Counted from the first letter of the stretch, positions 1-7,516 are shown. The stretch: 16,494 bases of DNA from CAZTLI01 sp964614375 (GCA_964614375.1 CAZTLI010000069.1:1-16494); one strand, 5' to 3'. Notes: generated by a model not told the origin, from the letters alone. Program-made: numbers and translations.

Positions 1-604
1 TAATATCGGCTGGAAAATATTGTGGGAACAGGACAAGGGCAATCGCATCGGGATAGAGTAACCAGAGTTCATCCGGTTCATTGATTGCGGTGCGGTAGAG
101 TTTTGCATTTTGCTGATACACACGGACGAAATGGCGCAGTGAGGCGTTACGCTCCATCGTTGTGGCGACCGGCGCGTGCAGGACGAGTTTTTGACCGTCG
201 CGAAAAATGATATGTGCAATGGCATTAGCAGCTTGCCCTTCGCTAATGCCAATGTCTGGTAGCTGTTCGAGCTTATGAATGAAAGCTGCTTTGTTCCATC
301 CACTGACAATGTGATTCCACGTTGATAAATCGACATAACCGCTGTTGTAGTTGACCACTTGAATTAAGATGTGTGGATATTGCAACTGCATGAAGGAATG
401 GCAGCGATTCGCGCCATCCAGTATGACATATTGCGTTGCTCCCATTGGCGCGACCAGCGGCGGATTAATCATGAACTGTTCGTTTCGCAGGCGTTCGACC
501 AATGGTGCCGAACGTTGTTCATCGTGCTCTTCATGCGCCTCTACACTCTGAATCGGGACAATACGCAGGTCAGGGGCGGGCGCACTGCTATGGTTCACTT
601 GCAT
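1..604 (-). CDS. ParB-fold protein, SbnI/SerK-like free L-serine kinase candidate (C-terminus cut by window edge)
   Basis: The reading frame is open on the minus strand to the left edge, so about 201 N-terminal residues are visible. It starts with a ParB-type segment: LRIVPIQSVEAHEE (residues 13-26), a beta strand and then D63-G-A-N-R, where ParB-fold kinases have DGxHR. The following WNHIV and the overall spacing recall SbnI, the ATP-dependent free-serine kinase of staphyloferrin B synthesis, and archaeal SerK, which make O-phospho-L-serine. From memory of the SbnI sequence, H24-E25 aligns with its catalytic His-Glu pair. The start at 604 was chosen because AAGGA lies 11 bases upstream; an in-frame ATG at 625 is the only earlier option, since a stop precedes it. 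The gene diverges from the NUDIX run. A plain ParB-like DNA-binding regulator is the alternative. The fold is fairly sure, the kinase function is inference. Confidence 0.65.
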   Translation of the reverse strand, partial: MQVNHSSAPAPDLRIVPIQSVEAHEEHDEQRSAPLVERLRNEQFMINPPLVAPMGATQYVILDGANRCHSFMQLQYPHILIQVVNYNSGYVDLSTWNHIVSGWNKAAFIHKLEQLPDIGISEGQAANAIAHIIFRDGQKLVLHAPVATTMERNASLRHFVRVYQQNAKLYRTAINEPDELWLLYPDAIALVLFPQYFPADI

Positions 605-765
605 GGCGCGAAGAGTCCTTTGCATAATAGGACGGGCTAAGGGTTACAAGCGTATCATGAACGCATACAGTCGGCAATTGTCATGAATTCGCGACGAGAA
701 TCTTTGTGCGAGATTGACAAATATGACGAAAGTGCGTGTGCGTGTATGGGACTAAGGAGATGATG

Positions 766-1281
766 ATGGGCGCGAAGGAGCAGGGCGCAGACGCAACAGA
801 TGGACGCTGGCTGACGATTCCACGCACGTTGTGTTTTGTGATGAATGGTGATGATGTGCTGTTGATGAAACGCGCGGCACACCGGCGCGTGTTTCCTGAT
901 CGCTACAATGGGGTCGGGGGACATATCGAAAAAAGTGAAGACCCATACACCGGCGCTTTGCGCGAAATCCGTGAAGAAACAGGTTTAGATGTGACTGATT
1001 TGCGTCTGCGTGGCGTGCATCATATTAACGCAGGTGCGGATGCGGGCATTCTGATGTTTGTATTTACGGCGACCAGTAAAAGTCGTGAAGTGATTGAAAG
1101 CGGTGATGAAGGCACGCTGCATTGGATACCTCGACGTAAGATTATGGAGATAGATTTGGTCGAAGATTTGCCGCATGTCCTACCGCGTATCTTAACGATG
1201 GAGGATTCATCGCTGCCCTATTTTGTCTATGTCAGTTATGATGCGGCGGATCAAATCCGACTAAAATTTGCAGAAAGTTAA
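766..1281 (+). CDS. NUDIX hydrolase (MutT/8-oxo-dGTP diphosphatase-like)
   Basis: A 171-residue cytoplasmic protein with a perfect NUDIX box at residues 52-74: G52, five residues, E58, seven residues, then R66-E-I-R-E-E-T-G-L74. These glutamates bind the divalent metal that hydrolyses a nucleoside diphosphate linked to another group. The N-terminal strand (RTLCFVMNGDDVLLMKRA) and the C-terminal FVYVSYD segment fit small MutT-like enzymes that clean oxidised nucleotides, but the substrate cannot be read from the box. The start at 766 was chosen because AAGGAG (754-759) lies six bases upstream. ATGs at 760 and 763 sit too close to it, and a GTG at 736 lies upstream of it. The stop codon is directly followed by the ATG of the next gene, so this is the first gene of a tight plus-strand run. 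Confidence 0.9.
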   Translation: MGAKEQGADATDGRWLTIPRTLCFVMNGDDVLLMKRAAHRRVFPDRYNGVGGHIEKSEDPYTGALREIREETGLDVTDLRLRGVHHINAGADAGILMFVFTATSKSREVIESGDEGTLHWIPRRKIMEIDLVEDLPHVLPRILTMEDSSLPYFVYVSYDAADQIRLKFAES

Positions 1282-2220
1282 ATGTTGCTGATGACATATC
1301 CCCGTTGCCAAACTCAAGAAATTTCACAGACATCAATACGCTGGCCTGTTCGCTTCTATATGGTTGCTAATGGAATACAGCCTGACGAAGCACTGAATTG
1401 TGGGGGTCAGCTGGATAAGCGGGAAAGTGTCTCCATAGTTATTGATGCGAATCTCAAGATGGCGATTAACCAGCTAAAGACCGCTGGAATGGACGTTAAT
1501 TTGGGGCGTGTAGACTATGATACGGTGGCGTCCAGTGAAGCATTTGCGGCTTATGTGGAATTGAGTCGGTCATTGCGGAATTTTGATTTACATTTGCTGC
1601 AAAGTCGAGAAGAAAAGCTCGCATTCTGGATAAATTTATACAACGCACTGTTGATACATGCGGTCATTGCCTATCGTGTGAACCAGTCAATCACTGAGAT
1701 TCGTGGTGTGTTTGACAGAGCAGCTTATATTATCAATGGGATGCGGTTCTCTGCGAATGATATTGAGCATGGTATCCTGCGCGCGAATGCGGGACATATC
1801 CTGCTTCCCGGCGCGCAATTTACCCCTGACGACCCGCGCCGTACTCATTGTTTAGAGAAACGTGATGCGCGTGTGCATTTCGCACTGGTGTGTGCATCGC
1901 AATCGTGCCCACCCATTGGTGTGTATACTGCCGAAAGGATTGATTCTCAGCTTGACCTCGCGGCACAGAACTTTGCCGCACAAGAAATTCGTATAGATCG
2001 TGAACGCAATGCGGTACATCTTTCTAAGATTTTCTCGTGGTACGCGGCAGATTTCGGTGGGCAGTTGTTTGGTTACCTGAATCGGGGTAAGCTGTTACGC
2101 GGCATCGCGCGATTCTTGCCTTCAGCAGACGATCGTGCGTTTCTTGAAACTAATGCTGATGACTTGCACGTTTCGTTTATGCCCTATGATTGGTCGCTCA
2201 ATGTCCGAAGCCGAAATTGA
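1282..2220 (+). CDS. DUF547 domain protein
   Basis: A 312-residue protein with the DUF547 signature. E110-E-K-L-A-F-W116 leads into INLYNALLIHAVI, and FALVCASQSCPPIG carries the two typical cysteines (C204 and C209). Further on, KIFSWYAADFGG is also characteristic. DUF547 is widespread in bacteria and plants without an established biochemical role, so none is assigned. There is no signal peptide; the first 80 or so residues are poorly conserved-looking and the true start may be internal. The ATG at 1282 follows the NUDIX stop codon with no gap, and a GAAAG lies about seven bases upstream, so translation is probably coupled. The 3' end overlaps the next gene by 20 bases. Confidence 0.85.
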   Translation: MLLMTYPRCQTQEISQTSIRWPVRFYMVANGIQPDEALNCGGQLDKRESVSIVIDANLKMAINQLKTAGMDVNLGRVDYDTVASSEAFAAYVELSRSLRNFDLHLLQSREEKLAFWINLYNALLIHAVIAYRVNQSITEIRGVFDRAAYIINGMRFSANDIEHGILRANAGHILLPGAQFTPDDPRRTHCLEKRDARVHFALVCASQSCPPIGVYTAERIDSQLDLAAQNFAAQEIRIDRERNAVHLSKIFSWYAADFGGQLFGYLNRGKLLRGIARFLPSADDRAFLETNADDLHVSFMPYDWSLNVRSRN

Positions 2221-2641
2221 ACCTGTTGATAGTCCACCGCAGATCGAACCTTTTCGACCACAGCTACCGCGACGCCACCGCCTGAGACGCTTTGGGTGTA
2301 TTGTGCTGCTGGTTGTCTGGTTTGCGATTTTGCTGCTGCCGTGTTTTATGATTGCCCTGGCGGTACAAGGCGAAATCGTGCTTACGCAGGGGGACATCCC
2401 CGGTCAGCAGATTCGCTTTTGGCTGATTATGGAAACACGCAATCGGGGTATTGGTATTTCCAGCGCGTCTGTTATTGGGGATGCAGAGACAGACGTGTGT
2501 GTGCAGACGACAGTCAATTATGTGCTGTGGCAAGGTACAGAGAATGAGACAAGTGTTTACTGTGAGTGTTTCACACGGGATTCGTCAGATGCAGGCTGGT
2601 CGCTAGCATCAACCAATGCCGGTGTATGCACACAACCGTGA
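2201..2641 (+). CDS. Hypothetical single-pass membrane protein with four extracytoplasmic cysteines
   Basis: A 146-residue protein of unknown family. An acidic and proline-rich N-terminus (residues 1-23) is followed by a basic RRHRLRR patch and one hydrophobic helix at about 32-55. The positive-inside rule puts the N-terminus in the cytoplasm and about 90 residues outside. The outer part carries four cysteines in VCVQ, YCEC and VCTQ contexts, which could form disulfides or bind a ligand. The ATG at 2201 was chosen as it gives a conventional N-terminus. Further in-frame starts at 2186 and 2135 would deepen the overlap with the DUF547 gene, and none has a clear ribosome-binding site. Gene order suggests co-expression with the DUF547 protein. 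Confidence 0.7.
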   Translation: MSEAEIEPVDSPPQIEPFRPQLPRRHRLRRFGCIVLLVVWFAILLLPCFMIALAVQGEIVLTQGDIPGQQIRFWLIMETRNRGIGISSASVIGDAETDVCVQTTVNYVLWQGTENETSVYCECFTRDSSDAGWSLASTNAGVCTQP

Positions 2642-2655
2642 TTGTTTTATAGGCG

Positions 2656-2661
2656 TATAAT
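2656..2661 (+). promoter_or_regulatory. Perfect TATAAT -10-like element upstream of the HAD gene
   Basis: TATAAT ends 11 bases before the GTG start of the HAD gene. No recognisable -35 element lies 16-18 bases upstream. If it works as a promoter, transcription would begin about 4-5 bases before the start codon, giving a nearly leaderless mRNA. The element sits in the short gap after the 2201-2641 gene. Confidence 0.35.
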
Positions 2662-2672
2662 CGGGGGAGTTC

Positions 2673-3344
2673 GTGACACAACCTATCGCTTTTTTTGATA
2701 TTGCTGGAACAATCGTTGCGGGTAATCCCTGGGCGTATTTTTTCAAACATCCTGCGATTAGTCGAATGCGTTTGCGTTTGGCAATGGCCCGGGTGCTGCC
2801 TGTGTATGCTGGCAAAAAGCTCAAATTGAATGACGATGTGCTGTTTCGTCATCAATGGGTTTCGACGATGGCGTGGTTGGTCAAGGGCTGGTCGAGAGAT
2901 AAATTGCAATCGGTGTGCGATTGGGTCGTGAATGACCAGATGGAAAGCCTGCTGCGACAGGATGTATTGCAGCACTTGCAGCAGCATAAAACAGACGGCT
3001 ATCGGGTTGTGCTGGTTTCGGGGATGTTCGATGTACTGGTGCAGTCATTCGTTCAGCGGGTCGGTGCAGATGCGGGGATTGGCTCGGTGTTGGATTTCCA
3101 GCAGGATGTATGTGCAGGCAAAATACGGGGCGAAACCGTGATGGGGCCGCGCAAACTCGATTCTATGCGGCGATATTTGGTCGAAAACAAGTTCTCTGGC
3201 GATTTAAAAGCGTGTTATGGTTATGCAGACAGTTATTCCGATGTGCCCTTGCTAGAAGCTGTGGGGCACAGTGTAGCCACATACCCCGACGCGAGCCTAC
3301 GCGCGGTAGCAGAAGCGCGCGGCTGGACAATCTTGGGGGAGTAG
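2673..3344 (+). CDS. HAD-superfamily (HAD-IB/SerB-like) phosphatase-like protein with DxA motif I
   Basis: A 223-residue cytoplasmic protein with all four HAD motifs in order. Motif I is FFD9-I-A11-G-T13, motif II is VVLVS116, motif III is K161 in RKLD, and motif IV is D186-S-Y-S-D190. The helical cap between motifs I and II is the kind found in the SerB/CicA-like IB subfamily, which often acts on phosphoserine or phospholipid-type substrates. The second motif I aspartate, the usual general acid/base, is alanine here (codon GCT at 2703-2705). Ordinary phosphatase activity may therefore be weak or changed; phosphonoacetaldehyde hydrolase is a known HAD with DxA. The start is GTG, three bases after GGAG. 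The gene follows the membrane protein after a 31-base gap and precedes another small membrane protein by 12 bases. Confidence 0.85.
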   Translation: MTQPIAFFDIAGTIVAGNPWAYFFKHPAISRMRLRLAMARVLPVYAGKKLKLNDDVLFRHQWVSTMAWLVKGWSRDKLQSVCDWVVNDQMESLLRQDVLQHLQQHKTDGYRVVLVSGMFDVLVQSFVQRVGADAGIGSVLDFQQDVCAGKIRGETVMGPRKLDSMRRYLVENKFSGDLKACYGYADSYSDVPLLEAVGHSVATYPDASLRAVAEARGWTILGE

Positions 3345-3356
3345 AGCGAGGGCGAA

Positions 3357-3665
3357 ATGGACTTTTTACAAAACTTTGATGCCACTTCCGCACTTACGGT
3401 CGCGATTATTTGCGGTGGGTTGTGTTTAGTGGGTGTGGTGCTGTTTTTTGGGATTCAAATTCTTGCCGGGACATTTGAATTGTTTGCAGGCTTTTTTGAA
3501 TTGTTTACAGGCATCCTGGCGGGTGGCCCCTTTGCATGGTGCGGGTGTCTAATGGCAATCTTGGGTTGTGGACTGGTCATTGTGATTGTCATGTTCATTT
3601 TCACGAATTTGCAGAATTGCACTGGCCCGAATGCGATGAATTTTTGCCGTCTATTTGGATATTAA
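3357..3665 (+). CDS. Small two-helix membrane protein, unknown function
   Basis: A 102-residue, very hydrophobic protein with predicted membrane segments at about 13-37 and 57-85. They are joined by a loop holding a duplicated seven-residue unit, FELFAGF then FELFTGI. The short C-terminal tail has two cysteines (NCTGPN and NFCRLF). No family is recognised. GAGGG lies four bases before the ATG, and only 12 bases separate it from the HAD gene, so it is the likely last gene of the run that starts with the NUDIX gene. No clear terminator was seen between its stop and the promoter at 3730. Confidence 0.7.
   Translation: MDFLQNFDATSALTVAIICGGLCLVGVVLFFGIQILAGTFELFAGFFELFTGILAGGPFAWCGCLMAILGCGLVIVIVMFIFTNLQNCTGPNAMNFCRLFGY
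3474..3512 (+). repeat. Tandem duplication inside the small membrane protein gene
   Basis: Two copies of an 18-base stretch (TTTGAATTGTTTGCAGGC and the same with A in place of one G) begin at 3474 and 3495, a 21-base period. Each encodes FELF[A/T]G, so the duplication keeps frame and adds seven residues. Confidence 0.8.
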
Positions 3666-3729
3666 ACCTTGTATAGCTGGATTTCGTAACGCAATTTCGC
3701 TTCTGTTGTTATTTAAGAGTGAAAATACT

Positions 3730-3758
3730 TTGCATGGCTAAGTATTTTGCCCTATAAT
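3730..3758 (+). promoter_or_regulatory. Near-consensus sigma70-type promoter for the His-rich membrane protein
   Basis: TTGCAT (3730-3735) and TATAAT (3753-3758) are separated by exactly 17 bases. The predicted transcript starts near 3765, about 27 bases before the ATG at 3792, and its leader contains the ribosome-binding site. This excludes translation starts at 3747 and makes one at 3762 unlikely. Confidence 0.75.
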
Positions 3759-3791
3759 CGGATGGTGAGTGCAATCGAAAGGACTAATTCT

Positions 3792-4946
3792 ATGGGTGTG
3801 ATTACGGCAAGCCCATCTAAAACAACAACAGAGCAATCGAAAGCAGGTGGTTTGTGGTTGCGGGATAAGAAGTGGGATTTGATGTTTATCACGTTTAGCG
3901 TCATTGTCGTGCCACTGCCGTATGTGTTTTACCTCATTGGGCGTGACTGGTTTGGGATGACGGATGATGTCAGCCGTAATGCCGTGAACGCATTCGTAGC
4001 CATAGCGGTGGGTGGGCCACACATGATGTCCACTTTCCTGCGTACCGGTTTAGATAATGCGTTTAAGCAGCGTTACCCCATGCTGATTCGCTCGTCGATT
4101 ATTATTCCGATTGTCGTTATCTCACTGGCGTTCTTGAACCTGAACCTGCTGTTGACGGTATTTTTCTTTTGGGCATCGCTGCATGTGCTCCATCAAGTGA
4201 CCTATATCGTTGAATTGTACAATCATCGCGAGAAAAAGATTGATCCGAGCAGTTCGGCAGTGACGTTACGTTCACGACTGATTGACTATGCTGTCGTGTT
4301 GACGTGTTTGTTCCCGATTGCAGCCTATAAGATTAACAACGGCTCGTTTTTCATCGGCGCGAACGACCTGGGTCGTGCTATACCTGATGTGTTTAAGCAA
4401 CCGGATCAACCCTGGTTCTTCATTGCAATGAGTCTGGTCTTTGGCGTGGCGTTGACCGCATATATCGCGAAGTCCGTTCGGGAATATCGGCAGGGCGTTC
4501 TGAATTGGCCGAAGACGGTGTTCATTACATTCACGGTAATTGTCGCTTTCTTCACCCCGGCGCTGCCTAATCTTGATACGGCATTTCAGGGTATGAATAC
4601 GTGGCATTCGTTCCAATATCTGGCGTTGACATTCTATATCATCAAAATCCGCCAGCAATATGGCACGCTGGATAAGGACGCGCCGCTCGTAGCCCGTTTC
4701 AGCCGCAAGACAGAGAATGCACGCGGTTTATATACATTTAGCGCGTTTTTGCTGGTTGGGTCGCTGTTGATTTTTATTATTGTATATGCGCTGGCTGGAC
4801 TGGTTGACCCCAATATCGACGGTAACCGCCACTTCGACATTGCCTATTACACAGCAATCCTGTCGTTCTTATGGATACACTACTATCACGACCATTTCCT
4901 GTTCACCGACTTTGAGGCGCTCGAACCGTCCGCATCTAAAGGGTGA
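3792..4946 (+). CDS. Polytopic membrane protein with conserved-looking histidine motifs, unknown family
   Basis: A 384-residue integral membrane protein with about eight hydrophobic segments and no signal peptide. Histidines cluster in or next to membrane segments: GGPH77MM, SLH131VLH134Q, YNH145RE, TWH272SFQ and WIH363YYH366DH368F. Such spacing is reminiscent of integral membrane proteins that bind di-iron or heme, such as desaturase-like oxygenases or the Brp/Blh carotene-cleaving family. No family signature is firm enough to name, so the function is left open. The start at 3792 was chosen because GAAAGGA (3777-3783) lies eight bases upstream and the promoter at 3730-3758 rules out the earlier start at 3747. 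It has its own promoter and terminator, so it appears to be a single-gene unit. Confidence 0.8.
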   Translation: MGVITASPSKTTTEQSKAGGLWLRDKKWDLMFITFSVIVVPLPYVFYLIGRDWFGMTDDVSRNAVNAFVAIAVGGPHMMSTFLRTGLDNAFKQRYPMLIRSSIIIPIVVISLAFLNLNLLLTVFFFWASLHVLHQVTYIVELYNHREKKIDPSSSAVTLRSRLIDYAVVLTCLFPIAAYKINNGSFFIGANDLGRAIPDVFKQPDQPWFFIAMSLVFGVALTAYIAKSVREYRQGVLNWPKTVFITFTVIVAFFTPALPNLDTAFQGMNTWHSFQYLALTFYIIKIRQQYGTLDKDAPLVARFSRKTENARGLYTFSAFLLVGSLLIFIIVYALAGLVDPNIDGNRHFDIAYYTAILSFLWIHYYHDHFLFTDFEALEPSASKG

Positions 4947-4965
4947 TCGGAGTGCGCTTAAAACG

Positions 4966-4999
4966 AAAGGGACATGATATTGAGTCATGCCCCTTTTTT
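4966..4999. terminator. Rho-independent terminator, probably bidirectional
   Basis: The stem pairs 4966-4977 with 4985-4996: eleven base pairs around a single A-C mismatch, with a seven-base loop. It is followed by a T run to 4999. The upstream side is A-rich (AAAACGAAA), so the hairpin can also end the minus-strand transcript of the GH31 gene, whose stop is at 5024. It lies between the two convergent genes. Confidence 0.85.
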
Positions 5000-5023
5000 A
5001 TTACCTGATAATTGGCGATGGCG

Positions 5024-7516
5024 TCATAGACCAGTGATGGTAAGGCGGTCGAAGGATTTTACATCTAACACGGTAACGCCGTTTTCTTGTGTCGCTTTCC
5101 GCTTGCGACCATTCACCTTTGTCTCAACTTCGGACGGTAGACCAACGAATTCAATGCGTATATTGGTGTAGTCCGGGATATATTTGCCCGCTATCTCTCG
5201 CGTCACCTCTAGCACTCCATCATCCAGTGAACTAGTATATTTCACCCACCGCTGCGCCCCTTTGAGATAGTCGAATCCTTCACCTGCATCTTCATAACAC
5301 ATTGTATCGCCAGTTCCGGGGTAAATACGCAGCGTCAGCGTACTGACTGGATATTCGCCTGTATGTTGCATAACAGGCCACAAAGGGAGGAGTGTCCCGG
5401 CTTTCACGAATAACGGCAAATGATCAAGAGGCGCTGTAACGTTGATCGTTTTGCCGCCTTTGATGCGTTCATTTGACCAGAAATCGTACCATATCCCTTT
5501 CGGTAGATAGACTTTGCGTTTCTTTTTGCCTTTCTTGAGGACAGGCGCGACCAGCAGATGGTCACCTAAGAGATAACTGTCGTCAATGCTGCGGATTTTG
5601 ACGTTATCTGGTTCGGCGGTGAAAATGGGGCGGATAATCGGCCAGCCATGAAAATGTGATTGCGCCACAACCGAATAGAGATAGGGCAGCAGGCGATAGC
5701 GTAACGAAATGGCATCACGCATAATCGACAGATAAGGTTCGCCGAATTGCCAGGGTTCTTGATAGATCGTATTGACCGCACTATGATTGCGATAGAACGG
5801 CATCAGGCTTGCGGCTTGCGTCCAGCGGGTAAGCAGTTCAGGTGTCGTATCAAGCCCAAATCCGCCGACATCCGGCCCGGTCAGCGGCGCGCCCGAAAGC
5901 CCCATGTTTAATACCTGTGGGATGCTCAAGGCTAAATCATCCCATGTCGAGCGATTATCGCCTGTCCAAGACATGGCATGACGTTGTGCGCCCGCGTGTC
6001 CTGCACGGATGATATTCACCTGTCGTTTGTTGCGCCGCCCTTTTTGCAAGCCTTCTATGGACGCCCGCCCCATCAATGTGCCGTATACGTTGTGATTTTC
6101 GTAGTGGTCGCCGCCTTGCCCCTCTTTATTGTGCAGCAGATAACCGGGAAATTCCGACGGGCCATCCAGACTGAATATGACCGGTTCACACATATCATTC
6201 CAGATGCCATCTACACCCACTTTTGTCAATTTCTGAAGATGTTTTGCCCACCATGCGCGCGCCTTTGGGTTGGTGAAGTCCGGGAAATGGCATAGGCCGG
6301 GCCAGACGACCCCTGTCGCATATTCACCATCAGGATATTTAACGAAGACATCTTGTTTAGCTCCATCTTTGTAGACGGCATACTTCGGGTCTACCTTCAC
6401 GCCCGGATCAAGAATCGTTATTACTTTGAATCCGGCCTCGTGCAAGGTCTGAATCATCCCTTCAAAGTCTGGGAATTCATCTTTGTTCCATGTAAAGACT
6501 CGATAACCATCCATATAGTGAATATCAAGATAAATCACATCGCAGGGGATGTTGTGGTCGCGCAGCTTTTGCGCGATTTCGAGGACTTCTGCTTGTGGAT
6601 GATAGCTATAGCGGCATTGTTGATAGCCGAGTGCCCAGAGTGGGGGTAGCGGGATGCGTCCGGTGAGTTCGGTATACCGATTGAGGACACAGTTGGTATC
6701 CTGTCCTGCGAATAGAAAATAACGCAGTTCGCCACCATCGGCTTTGAAGGTCAGGCGGTCAGTACGTTTTGCGCCAATGTCGATATAGCCACGATAGGAA
6801 TTGTCCCAGAAAATGCCGTATGTCGCCTGATGATGCACGCCCATATAGAATGGGATGCTGTAGTACGTTGGGTCGCAGCCGCGTTCATAATCCGGCGGAT
6901 CGACATTCCATGTGGTGAAGCGTTTGCCGCGCAGATTGAGTCCTTCTGCGCGTTCACCCGTGGCATGGCCGGTCTCATCTTCTTGCAGGGTCATTCGCAG
7001 GCGGACATCGCCGCGCCCTCGCCATTGTACTCCGCCATTATCAGCGCAGATAAGGTGTCCATCAGGTGTTTCGAGTTGGAGACGATAGGGTTTTTTGTCA
7101 ATCCGGCAAACAAGCGCCTCGGTACTCAAAATGAGACGTTCGCTATTGTCATCCACCACAAATGCAACGGCCTGCCAATCCGTTTTATCCACTGCATACG
7201 AAAACGGTTCGTCAAATTCGACCTGACCGGGTTTAAGACGGACGCGCAGGCAATCCGCAGCAATCCAGTAGAGTTCTATCGTCGCTCTTTTGCAATGTAG
7301 ATAGACTCCCCGATCATGCGATTCGACAGATTGGACCTTACCGGGACGTTCCCAACGCGATTTCTCTTTTTTCTTTTGCAAGTAGCGTTTGTTATATTGC
7401 TGGATTTGTTCGTCGCAGGCCTTCACTTGCTCAGTAAAGGTTTTGCCTCCTAAAAGGTCGAAAAACGCCTCTACGGTCACGATTTCGTTGAATTTATCGG
7501 GGGATTGTTCAGACAT
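5024..7516 (-). CDS. Glycoside hydrolase family 31 alpha-glucosidase
   Basis: An 830-residue retaining glycosidase that releases alpha-linked glucose (or alpha-xylose) from the non-reducing end. It has an N-terminal beta-sandwich, a (beta/alpha)8 barrel from about residue 300, and C-terminal beta domains. The nucleophile is D441 in IWND441MCEP and the acid/base is D520 in SWTGD520NRSTW. RAGHAGAQRHAMSWTG and DVGGFGLDTTPELLTRW are other family hallmarks. There is no signal peptide, so it acts in the cytoplasm, probably on glycogen- or malto-oligosaccharide-type sugars. The first 60 or so residues form a charged extension (QKKKEKSRWERPG). An in-frame TGA two codons upstream fixes 7516 as the earliest start. 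It lies 61 bases after the LysM/M23 gene and is probably the last gene of that operon. Exact sugar specificity cannot be read. Confidence 0.93.
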   Translation of the reverse strand: MSEQSPDKFNEIVTVEAFFDLLGGKTFTEQVKACDEQIQQYNKRYLQKKKEKSRWERPGKVQSVESHDRGVYLHCKRATIELYWIAADCLRVRLKPGQVEFDEPFSYAVDKTDWQAVAFVVDDNSERLILSTEALVCRIDKKPYRLQLETPDGHLICADNGGVQWRGRGDVRLRMTLQEDETGHATGERAEGLNLRGKRFTTWNVDPPDYERGCDPTYYSIPFYMGVHHQATYGIFWDNSYRGYIDIGAKRTDRLTFKADGGELRYFLFAGQDTNCVLNRYTELTGRIPLPPLWALGYQQCRYSYHPQAEVLEIAQKLRDHNIPCDVIYLDIHYMDGYRVFTWNKDEFPDFEGMIQTLHEAGFKVITILDPGVKVDPKYAVYKDGAKQDVFVKYPDGEYATGVVWPGLCHFPDFTNPKARAWWAKHLQKLTKVGVDGIWNDMCEPVIFSLDGPSEFPGYLLHNKEGQGGDHYENHNVYGTLMGRASIEGLQKGRRNKRQVNIIRAGHAGAQRHAMSWTGDNRSTWDDLALSIPQVLNMGLSGAPLTGPDVGGFGLDTTPELLTRWTQAASLMPFYRNHSAVNTIYQEPWQFGEPYLSIMRDAISLRYRLLPYLYSVVAQSHFHGWPIIRPIFTAEPDNVKIRSIDDSYLLGDHLLVAPVLKKGKKKRKVYLPKGIWYDFWSNERIKGGKTINVTAPLDHLPLFVKAGTLLPLWPVMQHTGEYPVSTLTLRIYPGTGDTMCYEDAGEGFDYLKGAQRWVKYTSSLDDGVLEVTREIAGKYIPDYTNIRIEFVGLPSEVETKVNGRKRKATQENGVTVLDVKSFDRLTITGL

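Noticed and set aside
655..688. TCATGAA repeated about 27 bases apart in the divergent region as a possible operator
   Set aside because: Only seven bases match and the surroundings show no symmetry; this can occur by chance.
714..719. Perfect TTGACA upstream of the NUDIX gene
   Set aside because: No -10-like hexamer lies 16-18 bases downstream (the positions read TGTGCG or GTGCGT), so a promoter could not be supported.
3747..3791. Earlier start for the His-rich membrane protein
   Set aside because: The start at 3747 precedes the -10 element of the likely promoter; ATG at 3792 has GAAAGGA at eight bases.
4272..4658. 128-codon open frame on the minus strand
   Set aside because: It is antisense to the membrane protein gene, which has a promoter, a ribosome-binding site and clear membrane segments.
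6830..7300. 156-codon open frame on the plus strand
   Set aside because: It lies within the N-terminal domain of the GH31 gene on the opposite strand and has no recognisable domain.
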